The notes beneath the pieces were generated by a model. The model worked only from the letters and a program-made list of their open reading frames with translations, was not told the origin of the DNA and did no database searches. Below are positions 1-5,453 of a DNA stretch of 11,013 nt, piece after piece; position 1 is the stretch's first letter, and each line of letters begins with the position of its first letter. Position numbers and translations under genes: made by a program. The stretch lies in the NCBI GenBank assembly GCA_030671315.1, contig DAOUZW010000022.1:1-11013 (forward strand), given 5' to 3'. Origin of the DNA: Candidatus Bathyarchaeota archaeon. Its GTDB lineage: Archaea > Thermoproteota > Bathyarchaeia > 40CM-2-53-6 > RBG-13-38-9.

Positions 1-456
1 AATGAACTTACAATCTGTGTTTTCTAGGAGAGGTTTGATTGTGAAGAAATCCGCATGATCGGTATGTACATGTGTTGAAACATATGCGTCACATTCCTTT
101 ATTGCCCATGGATCCAGTACATGTGGAACACACCTTATCCAACACATCTTCTGGGCGCCAGTCATTCGAACTACGCCCGAATGTTTTGATAGTTCGTTGT
201 AGTCGAGGCATCCTCCGGAGCCACTATATTGATCTATACATAGATTTGCGCCACCCTCGCTTTTCATCCACCAAGAGGCTCCGCCAAGCCACCAAAGTAT
301 CAATGAATTAGGTTTGGGCTTAGTTTCTTCTATCTCTTTATTTAGTATAGTTCCCCATTCAGGGAAGACATCTTTTAGCCATTGGTCTCTGTCTATCTCT
401 TTATCAGGTCCCAGGTTAAGTCCGCCATCCCCAATGCCTTTTACACTTTTAGACAT
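1..456 (-). CDS. ulaG: UlaG-like metallo-beta-lactamase-fold lactonase, C-terminus off the left edge
   Basis: The open frame runs from ATG at 456-454 through the window edge, giving 152 residues without a stop. The order of motifs matches UlaG, the Mn/Zn-dependent L-ascorbate-6-phosphate lactonase: an N-terminal FPEWG (31-35), a WWLGGASWWMKSEGG strand region (55-69), a VLDPWAI segment (113-119) and the metal-binding THVHTDHAD (128-136), which is the H-x-H-x-D-H signature. UlaG hydrolyses the lactone ring of ascorbate 6-phosphate in the cytosol; in an archaeon the real substrate may be another sugar lactone or phosphoester. GAGG lies about 10 bases before the ATG. It is separated by 195 bp from the nitrilase gene on the same strand, so it probably has its own promoter. 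The remaining metal ligands lie outside the window. Subfamily assignment is fairly sure; substrate is not. Confidence 0.85.
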   Translation of the reverse strand, partial: MSKSVKGIGDGGLNLGPDKEIDRDQWLKDVFPEWGTILNKEIEETKPKPNSLILWWLGGASWWMKSEGGANLCIDQYSGSGGCLDYNELSKHSGVVRMTGAQKMCWIRCVPHVLDPWAIKECDAYVSTHVHTDHADFFTIKPLLENTDCKFI

Positions 457-520
457 TTTGACTATTCCTCGTTGGGGAAGATACGTTGATACCAAATTAA
501 TATGGTTTTTGTCATACGGA

Positions 521-610
521 ATTTTCTGAATAGGTAGAGGATTTTCTGATAAAATTCAAGAAAATGTTTTATTAGAGTTTATAAATTGATCATCAGAAAA
601 TCTGATCAGA
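521..610. promoter_or_regulatory. Cluster of TTTTCTGA direct/inverted repeats upstream of the UlaG-like gene
   Basis: ATTTTCTGA occurs at 521-529 and again at 541-549, exactly 20 bp apart. The inverse, ATCAGAAAA, is at 592-600. This last copy is part of the palindrome ATCAGA-AAA-TCTGAT (592-606), which overlaps the perfect 10-bp palindrome TCTGATCAGA (601-610). The cluster lies 65-155 bp upstream of the UlaG-like start, in the 457-651 gap, which holds no gene. Two copies spaced two helical turns apart suit a dimeric repressor or activator. Part of it could instead be a 3' hairpin of the nitrilase transcript. The function is inferred. Confidence 0.35.
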
Positions 611-651
611 TTCCATAATTATCAAGATAAACTGATGACTTTTAGCACGCG

Positions 652-1428
652 CTATTTCTTTAAAAGAAAATCATATGTTTTCGGTCTCCTTTCGCGAAAT
701 CTTTTATTTCTCAATTCAGCATTTGCTTTCAAATTAACATCGGCGATTAGAACTTCCTGAGATTGTCCTCCAACGGCTACTGCCCTTGTAAAGGTAATGT
801 CTGATTGGTTGTCATATTGTAGATCAAATATTTTACTATGGCCTAAATATTTAGGTGGCCAAATAATATTTGCGCCAATAAGGGGAACACGGTTTTCAAG
901 ACATCTCGCAGACAGATACAAATGCCAAGGTTCTATTCCTGTTTCGAAGATTCTGGAAGGAACAAATATCATATCCGCTCCTTTTAGAGCAAGGATTCGA
1001 GCGACCTCTGGAAAAACTAAGTCGTAACATATTATCACGCCAAACTTAACATCTCCAACATTAAATATTTGGTATTCTGATCCAGGTTTTGCTCTGTCCT
1101 TTTCTTTGCCAAAAAGGTGTATCTTTTCTTGTCTTCCAATCAATTGACCTTGTGGATTAACCACGGGAGCAGTCACACAAATTCCATCTGAAAGTCTATC
1201 GTAAAAACCTCCTGCGATTATTGTGATATTGTGTTTACATGCTTGTTTTTTCATCAATTCTACTATGTTCAGGACAGAATCTTCTGTCTCTTGAGAAAGG
1301 TAATGTTCTGGGAAACAAAGGAATTTGGCTCCATTTGATGCTGCCCTATCGGTTAATGCCTCAATTATTCCATAAAATGCGCTCTCATTATCTGACATCG
1401 GTCCTACTTGTATTGCTGCAATCCTCAG
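652..1428 (-). CDS. Carbon-nitrogen hydrolase (nitrilase superfamily), probable CTG start
   Basis: A cytosolic amidase/amidohydrolase of the nitrilase superfamily. The catalytic triad is visible, numbered from the internal ATG at 1398: Glu31 in FPEHYL, Lys92 in RQEKIHLF and Cys124 in GVIICYDLVFPE; second-shell Asn/Glu-type segments follow (ARCLENRVPLIGANI). The first beta strand of the family (usually lKIAaiQ..p) is encoded upstream of that ATG, as LRIAAIQVGP, in the same frame. Between the preceding in-frame TGA and this strand there is no ATG, GTG or TTG, so translation probably begins at CTG 1428-1426, giving 258 residues; the conservative ORF is 652-1398 (248 residues). CTG lies 4 nt after the coaBC stop, which indicates an operon and possible translational coupling. 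The substrate cannot be read from sequence; next to coaBC, a pantothenate- or CoA-related amide is possible but is inference. Confidence 0.85.
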   Translation of the reverse strand: MRIAAIQVGPMSDNESAFYGIIEALTDRAASNGAKFLCFPEHYLSQETEDSVLNIVELMKKQACKHNITIIAGGFYDRLSDGICVTAPVVNPQGQLIGRQEKIHLFGKEKDRAKPGSEYQIFNVGDVKFGVIICYDLVFPEVARILALKGADMIFVPSRIFETGIEPWHLYLSARCLENRVPLIGANIIWPPKYLGHSKIFDLQYDNQSDITFTRAVAVGGQSQEVLIADVNLKANAELRNKRFRERRPKTYDFLLKK

Positions 1429-1432
1429 TAGC

Positions 1433-2698
1433 CTACCGCCCCTTAAGATCCATAAAATTGATCATATAATCAAATATTTTTCGAGCAAAATCCTGTTTAG
1501 TCATTCGTGATATGAGAGTGATTTTTCCTTTGCGATCAATAATGTATGCTTCATTAGTATCCGAGCCAAAACCTGCACCTTCAATACCAATATGATTAGC
1601 AACGACTAAATCAGCTCTTGATGATCTCATAACTTCTCTAGCTTTTTCAATTAATTTCGAGTCAGACAACCCATATTCTGCTTTAAACGCGATCAAACTG
1701 GTTTTTGGACTTAATTTCTTAACGAAATTTATAATTTTTGAAGTAGCCTCAAGCTCAATTGTTAATTTCTTATTATCTCTGGTAGGTATCTTTATTTTAT
1801 GAGAATCTAAAGGTCTGAAATCAGATACAGCAGCACTACCAACAAATACATCGTATCTTGTTCGTGCAAGTTCCTTCTTGACTACCTTGAGCATCTCCTT
1901 GGATGTCTCAGTCCTAAGCGCTCTTATTCCTTGAGGGATTTTCTCCTTAATCACGCCAGCTATGAGAGTTGAGTCTGCGCCTCTTCTCGAAGCCTCTAAT
2001 GCTATAGCAATACCCATCTTACCTGAACTCTTGTTTGTTATTATTCGCACAGGATCCAAATACTCAATAGTTGGTCCTGCTGAAATGAGAAATTTGACTC
2101 CTTTTAGGTCTCTTCGGTAAAATTTCCTTATAACTGTCTCAACAATCCTTGAGGTGGGAGCCATCTTAGCTTTTCCTTCGACAATTTCAGGCTCTAATAT
2201 TTGAATGCCAAGTTTCTTCAATTTGTTGATATTTTCCAGAACTATCGGATGTCTAAACATGGAGTAGTGCATTGCCGGAGCTATGAGTATGGGTATTCCA
2301 GATCCTAAGGCGGTAGTGGCTACTGTAGTTACTGTTGTGTCGTCGATCCCTGAGGCGATCTTACCGATTGTATTTGCTGTTGCTGGAGCTATGATCACAA
2401 TATCTACTTTTCCAACCCAATCACCTGCGAGGTGTATATGCTCGGTGTTTCCAGTTAATTCCGTTATTGCTTTATTGCCTGTTGCCCATTCCATAAGTTT
2501 TGGTCCGATAAGTTCACAAGCGGATTTTGAGAGAACAGAATCTACTTCTGCGCCTCTCCTCATGAGCTCTCTAGCAATTTCTGATGCCTCGATAGCTGCG
2601 ACGCTTCCAGTAACACATAATGCAATTTTCTTATTGAGAAGTTCTTTTCCTAAACTCCCGGTTATATCCTTTAATGGATTGTGTGACAGCTTACGCAT
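1433..2698 (-). CDS. coaBC: Bifunctional phosphopantothenoylcysteine decarboxylase / phosphopantothenate-cysteine ligase
   Basis: CoaBC makes 4'-phosphopantetheine for coenzyme A: it joins cysteine to 4'-phosphopantothenate using CTP, then decarboxylates the product with an FMN flavoprotein domain. Residues 1-195 are the decarboxylase: GSVAAIEA (31-38), catalytic His in HIHL (87-90), APATANTIGKIASG (105-118) and APAMHYSMF (140-148). From about 200 on is the ligase: ISAGPTIEYLDPVR (205-218), TNKSSGKMG (221-229), SAAVSDFRP (288-296), KIK (301-303), AFKAE (337-341) and ADLVVANHIG with GFGSD (362-380). The 421-residue length is normal. In the decarboxylase the bacterial PAMN motif reads PAMH, and no Cys is seen in the substrate-lid segment (EPEIVEGKAKMAP, 169-181); I recall this as usual in archaeal enzymes. 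ATG 2698 is used because a TGA stops the frame just upstream. A minus-strand TATA-like box sits near 2780. Confidence 0.95.
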   Translation of the reverse strand: MRKLSHNPLKDITGSLGKELLNKKIALCVTGSVAAIEASEIARELMRRGAEVDSVLSKSACELIGPKLMEWATGNKAITELTGNTEHIHLAGDWVGKVDIVIIAPATANTIGKIASGIDDTTVTTVATTALGSGIPILIAPAMHYSMFRHPIVLENINKLKKLGIQILEPEIVEGKAKMAPTSRIVETVIRKFYRRDLKGVKFLISAGPTIEYLDPVRIITNKSSGKMGIAIALEASRRGADSTLIAGVIKEKIPQGIRALRTETSKEMLKVVKKELARTRYDVFVGSAAVSDFRPLDSHKIKIPTRDNKKLTIELEATSKIINFVKKLSPKTSLIAFKAEYGLSDSKLIEKAREVMRSSRADLVVANHIGIEGAGFGSDTNEAYIIDRKGKITLISRMTKQDFARKIFDYMINFMDLKGR

Positions 2699-2775
2699 CC
2701 CATTAGATCAATTAGACATTCATCTTGATAATGATGTTCCTAGCTAATTTCACTGGCTGAATAGTCACCAAGAAT

Positions 2776-2784
2776 CTATATATG
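2776..2784 (-). promoter_or_regulatory. Probable TATA box for coaBC
   Basis: On the minus strand the sequence reads CATATATAG. With the usual archaeal spacing of about 25 bp, transcription would begin near 2752, leaving a 5' leader of about 54 nt before the coaBC ATG. The match is by eye. Confidence 0.4.
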
Positions 2785-2808
2785 AGGAGACTATTCCTTG
2801 ATGCAATG

Positions 2809-2820
2809 AATCATATGATT
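2809..2820. promoter_or_regulatory. 12-bp perfect palindrome, possible operator
   Basis: AATCATATGATT is identical to its reverse complement. It lies about 25 bp upstream of the coaBC TATA-like box and about 9 bp upstream of that for the archaeosortase gene, a position from which one bound dimer could affect both promoters. Such palindromes also arise by chance in A+T-rich DNA. Confidence 0.3.
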
Positions 2821-2828
2821 GATTAATG

Positions 2829-2836
2829 TATAAAAT
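2829..2836 (+). promoter_or_regulatory. Probable TATA box for the archaeosortase gene
   Basis: GTATAAAA-type box (GTATAAAA at 2829-2836). A start site about 25 bp downstream, near 2858, would give a leader of about 60 nt before the ATG at 2918. An AAGGGG stretch about 10 nt before that ATG could serve as the ribosome binding site. Confidence 0.4.
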
Positions 2837-2917
2837 GATCAGTGGGTCCGAATATTCAAAGGAACATTAATTCCACAAAATCTAATAATGTGTGTGGATT
2901 GCTAAGGGGCATCCAAT

Positions 2918-3913
2918 ATGTATCTTCAGAGTTTATTTTTGAATTGGATAAGGTCTAAAGACTCATTTCTGATCCTATTTGCGCTTCCAATTATTGTTCT
3001 ATTTATAATTGATTCAAATCACTTTATATTGGGATGGAATGAAGGTGCCGGCGGAGGTTTCCTATTTGCTTTCGTATTTCTCATTCTCGAATGGTATGAT
3101 GCAAGAAATCTTCTGAAATTCAATCTAACTATTGGAAGACGTTTAGGAATAATTGCCTCTGTATTCATTATTACTGGATACTTCTTCGCAATCTATGCGG
3201 CAGGTCATACAGAATTAATATCTGAGTTTGGAGCAAAATTCGGTTACACGACTTTACCTCAGATTCTGAGTTGGACCAGAATGTGGGATTATATAATTTA
3301 TGCGATATATATCTCGTCATTAATTTTCCTGGCGTTTGGTATTAGAAAGATCAAACATTTTCCTACTCCACTTGTTTTCTTATTAGGAATGGCTTTTATC
3401 CTTCTATTAGATGCAACTTTTCCTTACGGTTCAATGCAATCCCTTCAGGTTCTTATGCAACCAATACTTGCCATAACCGTTCTACTTCTCACAGCTGCAA
3501 ATGTCCGAGTTGAATTAGTTGGCGTTGATAATCTTGCAGTTTGGGGTCAGAAGGGATTTCTATTCATAAACATGTATTGGCAATGTGCAGGAATCTTAAG
3601 TATGACGATATATCTGCTAGTGATCCTCATACTGATGATCAAACTGCATACTTCTTTGACTAGAAAACTCATCTATGTAGCCTTTGGTGCTTTAGGAACA
3701 TTTTTTGTTAACATAATTAGAATATTTCTAATAATCTATTATGGAGCATTCATTGATATAAATCTACGAATGTTTCATGAATCGATAGGAGAGGTTCTAT
3801 TCACTATATGGATAGTAATTTACTTATTGATAGTTACAACTATAGAGGCTCGCAGAGCAAGAAATATCAAATCCCCAGTTGTAACCCAGTCGCTGGAAAG
3901 TCATACTAGATAG
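2918..3913 (+). CDS. Archaeosortase/exosortase-family membrane transpeptidase-like protein
   Basis: A 331-residue polytopic membrane protein with about eight or nine hydrophobic segments (roughly 17-33, 46-60, 75-95, 125-142, 150-167, 178-194, 225-243, 252-275 and 290-308). The family's catalytic set is present at the expected places: Cys223 in WQCAG after an amphipathic stretch, Arg268 in VNIIRI, and His287 in FHESIGEVLF. Exosortases and archaeosortases cut C-terminal sorting tags such as PGF/PEF-CTERM from secreted proteins and attach the new end, often to a membrane lipid. The resemblance is to the archaeal branch, including the thaumarchaeal enzymes linked to PEFG tags; which subfamily cannot be decided by eye. 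No target protein with such a tag is encoded in the visible window, so targets must be elsewhere. It is monocistronic: divergent from coaBC and convergent with the DUF336 gene. The family call is strong, the substrate unknown. Confidence 0.85.
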   Translation: MYLQSLFLNWIRSKDSFLILFALPIIVLFIIDSNHFILGWNEGAGGGFLFAFVFLILEWYDARNLLKFNLTIGRRLGIIASVFIITGYFFAIYAAGHTELISEFGAKFGYTTLPQILSWTRMWDYIIYAIYISSLIFLAFGIRKIKHFPTPLVFLLGMAFILLLDATFPYGSMQSLQVLMQPILAITVLLLTAANVRVELVGVDNLAVWGQKGFLFINMYWQCAGILSMTIYLLVILILMIKLHTSLTRKLIYVAFGALGTFFVNIIRIFLIIYYGAFIDINLRMFHESIGEVLFTIWIVIYLLIVTTIEARRARNIKSPVVTQSLESHTR

Positions 3914-3934
3914 GATTTACTCTAACTCTTTCTT

Positions 3935-3949
3935 AATTATGGCATAATT
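3935..3949. terminator. Palindrome between convergent genes, possible terminator
   Basis: AATTATG-G-CATAATT is a perfect 7-bp dyad in the 40-bp gap between the archaeosortase stop (3913) and the stop of the DUF336 gene (3954). On the plus strand it follows the T/C-rich run CTCTAACTCTTTCTT (3920-3934), the kind of pyrimidine tract at which archaeal polymerase terminates. The stem is A+T-rich and weak, so the T-rich tract may matter more than the hairpin. Confidence 0.3.
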
Positions 3950-3953
3950 CACA

Positions 3954-4286
3954 TCATTTAGATGAAAGGGCAGCTAGACCTGCCTGTGCAACCTCTCTGT
4001 CTTGTTCAGCAGTTCCGGAACTGCAGCCGACTCCCCCTACAACTTCCCCTTTGATTAATATCGGTAAACCACCACCAAAAATAGTAAACCTCCCCTGATT
4101 ACTGACATGTATCCCAAAAGCGGGTTTTCCAGGAGATGCTACTTCAGCATACTCATGGGTACCCTTTCTGCTCCCGGCTGCTGTAAATGCCTTATTCATG
4201 GCTATATCAATGCTTGTGATCTTTGCGCCATCCATATTTTCAAATGTGATTAAGTTACATCCCTCGTCAACGATAGCGATACTCAT
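3954..4286 (-). CDS. GlcG/HbpS-family (DUF336) protein, main part of a frameshifted gene
   Basis: The 110-residue frame carries most of a GlcG/HbpS (DUF336) domain: MSIAIVDEGCNLITFENMDGA at the start, the helix AMNKAFTAAGSRKGT (29-43), FGGGLPI (69-75), VVGGVGCSSGTAEQDREVAQA (82-102). The family includes heme-binding HbpS and GlcG of the glycolate locus; its biochemical role is often unclear. Family members begin about 25 residues earlier, with an LTLexAxxii helix. That helix is encoded just upstream but in another frame (see 4287-4398), so the ATG at 4286 is probably not the ancestral start. Removing one base near 4287 would restore a continuous protein of normal length reading ...HPMSIAIVDEG. 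The ATG is also exactly the first codon of the loop of a perfect 24-bp inverted repeat. It may be a pseudogene, a truncated but translated protein, or an assembly error. Confidence 0.8.
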   Translation of the reverse strand: MSIAIVDEGCNLITFENMDGAKITSIDIAMNKAFTAAGSRKGTHEYAEVASPGKPAFGIHVSNQGRFTIFGGGLPILIKGEVVGGVGCSSGTAEQDREVAQAGLAALSSK

Positions 4287-4310
4287 AGGGATGTAACTTA
4301 ATCACATTTG
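4241..4310. repeat. Perfect 24-bp inverted repeat with 22-nt loop inside the DUF336 gene
   Basis: Bases 4241-4264 are the exact reverse complement of 4287-4310 (24 of 24), separated by 4265-4286; pairing stops at both edges. In the sense of the minus-strand gene, the 3' arm encodes the conserved family segment EGCNLITFE, while the 5' arm lies where the family has a poorly conserved helix-strand link. The 3' arm is therefore probably the original and the 5' arm a reverse-complement copy of it. This is the pattern left by a local template switch during replication, and it coincides with the frame break. Confidence 0.95.
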
Positions 4311-4398
4311 CCTTGTCTTCAGATGCTACCAGAATTATTTTTGCGCCTTCTAGTGTTAATTTAATTGAATCTTTGCATATCTTGTTTTCATCTACCAA
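4287..4398 (-). pseudogene. N-terminal fragment of the DUF336 gene, out of frame with the rest
   Basis: Read on the minus strand from TTG at 4398-4396, the frame gives KDSIKLTLEGAKIILVASE and then DKANVIKLHP, after which it would run into a stop about seven codons on. The LTLEGAKIILVASEDKA part matches the typical first helix of GlcG/HbpS proteins (LTLxxAxxIixAA..kA). The break to the downstream frame falls at about 4287. A weak leader and a minus-strand TATA-like box near 4495 lie upstream, so promoter and N-terminus look retained. It is scored as a broken gene, with sequencing or assembly error as the main alternative. Confidence 0.6.
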
Positions 4399-4490
4399 TT
4401 TACATCATAGTATCGTAAACGTCAAAAGAGATAAAGCATTAACGTCCTATCTACAATGAATTGTTTCCGTATTTTCCCTGACCAAATAAA

Positions 4491-4499
4491 CATATAAAG
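4491..4499 (-). promoter_or_regulatory. Probable TATA box for the DUF336 gene
   Basis: CTTTATATG on the minus strand. A start near 4470 would leave a leader of about 70 nt before the ancestral start region at 4398. It is almost back to back with the plus-strand box at 4502-4510. Confidence 0.35.
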
Positions 4500-4501
4500 A
4501 G

Positions 4502-4510
4502 GGTTTATAT
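4502..4510 (+). promoter_or_regulatory. Probable TATA box for the rpoD ribosomal-protein cluster
   Basis: GGTTTATAT, preceded by AGAG; predicted transcription start near 4533. Its core GGTTTATA is mirrored by TATAAACC at 4532-4539, which overlaps the predicted start site, so an operator role or a second promoter is possible. The match is by eye. Confidence 0.4.
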
Positions 4511-4633
4511 CTATACGCTACTCCGAATTGGTATAAACCTGAATCAATCTTATTACAATGAGTAAGAGAAGGAGTTCAAACAAATATTGAATATTAGAAC
4601 ATTCATTGTAGGCATTCATAGAGGTCGATATTC

Positions 4634-5446
4634 TTGGAATTATCATCCATAAAGCAGCAAGATAATGCTATAAGATTCATTCTGAGCGGAGTAACACCTG
4701 CTTTTGCAAATGCAATGAGACGGGTTATGATTGCAGAAGTTCCAACAATGGCTATCGACGATGTGATAATAATCGAGAATACTTCGGTCCTTTTCGATGA
4801 ATTCCTAGCACATAGATTTGGACTTATCCCTCTAACTACGGATCTTGATTCCTATATTCTTCCAGAGAAATGTGATTGTAATAGTGAACTAGGATGTAAC
4901 AGATGTAGAGCTTCCTTCACAATGGAAATTGAGGCTAAAGATGACATGATTGTTGTTTATTCAGGTGATCTAAAACCTGACAATCCAGTTGTAACTCCGG
5001 TCAACAATAAAATTCCAATTGTGAAGTTAGCTGCTGGACAGAAACTACAATTAGAAGCTTATGCGAGGCTGGGGCGTGGACAGGAACATGCAAAATGGCA
5101 ACCAGTTTCTGTTTGCACATACAAATATCTGCCAAAAATTTCTATTGATATGAAGAAATGCGATAGTTGTGGTAAATGTGTAAAGTTCTGTCCGAAATGT
5201 ATACTCGAAATAAAAGATAAACGACTAGTGGTCAAAGATATAGAAGAATGTACTCTCTGTACACAGTGTATAAAGAATTGTCCAAAGAAATCATGTCCAA
5301 TAAAGGTCGAGTGGAGCGAAAAAGACTTCATCTTTAACATCGAATCTAATGGTGCATTACCAATCACTAAGATAGTGGAGCAAGCTGCAATTCAAATTGG
5401 GGAAAAAGCATCTGAACTATCAAGTTTAATGAAAAATTTGGAGTGA
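4634..5446 (+). CDS. rpoD: DNA-directed RNA polymerase subunit D (Rpo3) with two [4Fe-4S] motifs
   Basis: Rpo3/D pairs with Rpo11/L to form the alpha-like assembly platform of archaeal RNA polymerase. The alpha/Rpb3 dimerisation region is at both ends (GVTPAFANAMRRVMIAEVP, 19-37; FNIESNGALP, 234-243, with a C-terminal helix). An Rpb3-like zinc site, CDCNSELGCNRC (Cys80, 82, 88, 91), is present. The inserted ferredoxin-like domain has both complete cluster motifs: Cys176-x2-179-x2-182-x3-186 followed by Pro, and Cys206-x2-209-x2-212-x3-216 followed by Pro. In many archaea one or both have been lost. The start is TTG, with GAGGTCGA (4621-4628) 5-6 nt before it; no better start is in frame. It is first in the cluster, with L18e following within about 7 nt. 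At 270 residues, the length is normal. Confidence 0.97.
   Translation: MELSSIKQQDNAIRFILSGVTPAFANAMRRVMIAEVPTMAIDDVIIIENTSVLFDEFLAHRFGLIPLTTDLDSYILPEKCDCNSELGCNRCRASFTMEIEAKDDMIVVYSGDLKPDNPVVTPVNNKIPIVKLAAGQKLQLEAYARLGRGQEHAKWQPVSVCTYKYLPKISIDMKKCDSCGKCVKFCPKCILEIKDKRLVVKDIEECTLCTQCIKNCPKKSCPIKVEWSEKDFIFNIESNGALPITKIVEQAAIQIGEKASELSSLMKNLE
5440..5446 (+). promoter_or_regulatory. Shine-Dalgarno-like site supporting an ACG start for L18e
   Basis: GGAGTGA overlaps the rpoD stop codon and lies 7 nt before ACG at 5454-5456, the only near-cognate start codon between the in-frame stop TAG (5448-5450) and the conserved L18e N-terminus. Confidence 0.4.
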
Positions 5447-5453
5447 GTAGGTT

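Larger units (their letters stand above)
2699..2917. other. Divergent intergenic region between coaBC and the archaeosortase gene
   Basis: This 219-bp A+T-rich spacer separates two divergently transcribed genes. It holds one TATA-like box for each direction, the 12-bp perfect palindrome AATCATATGATT (2809-2820) between them, and the short dyad GGAA-CATTAA-TTCC further right. No open frame with family resemblance, tRNA or structured RNA was recognised. Confidence 0.6.
4399..4633. other. Divergent intergenic region between the DUF336 gene and rpoD
   Basis: A 235-bp A+T-rich region with TATA-like boxes facing both ways (4491-4499 minus, 4502-4510 plus), an 8-bp inverted repeat (4502-4509 with 4532-4539) and a 10-codon ATG frame at 4558-4590 (MSKRRSSNKY). 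The S13/S4/S11 genes that often precede rpoD in archaea are not here; the cluster begins with rpoD. No RNA gene was recognised. Confidence 0.55.

Noticed and set aside
72..529. Two plus-strand frames of 79 and 71 residues at the left edge
   Set aside because: They lie opposite the UlaG-like gene, whose minus-strand frame is open to the edge and carries family motifs; the plus-strand translations show no recognisable domain.
592..610. Palindromes as a terminator for the nitrilase transcript
   Set aside because: The stem is short and A+T-rich, with no T-run after it on the minus strand; the repeated TTTTCTGA units fit a binding-site array better.
2283..2747. A 154-residue plus-strand frame over the coaBC N-terminus
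   Set aside because: It is antisense to a clear decarboxylase domain; its hydrophobic look is a by-product of the Ala/Val/Ile-rich coaBC coding on the other strand.
4241..4310. Inverted repeat as insertion-sequence ends or a CRISPR repeat
   Set aside because: The loop is only 22 nt, encodes the conserved SIAIVD strand, and there is no transposase, target duplication or further repeat copy.
4399..4633. A tRNA or small structured RNA upstream of rpoD
   Set aside because: No cloverleaf-like arms, T-loop sequence or G+C-rich island could be found in this A+T-rich spacer.
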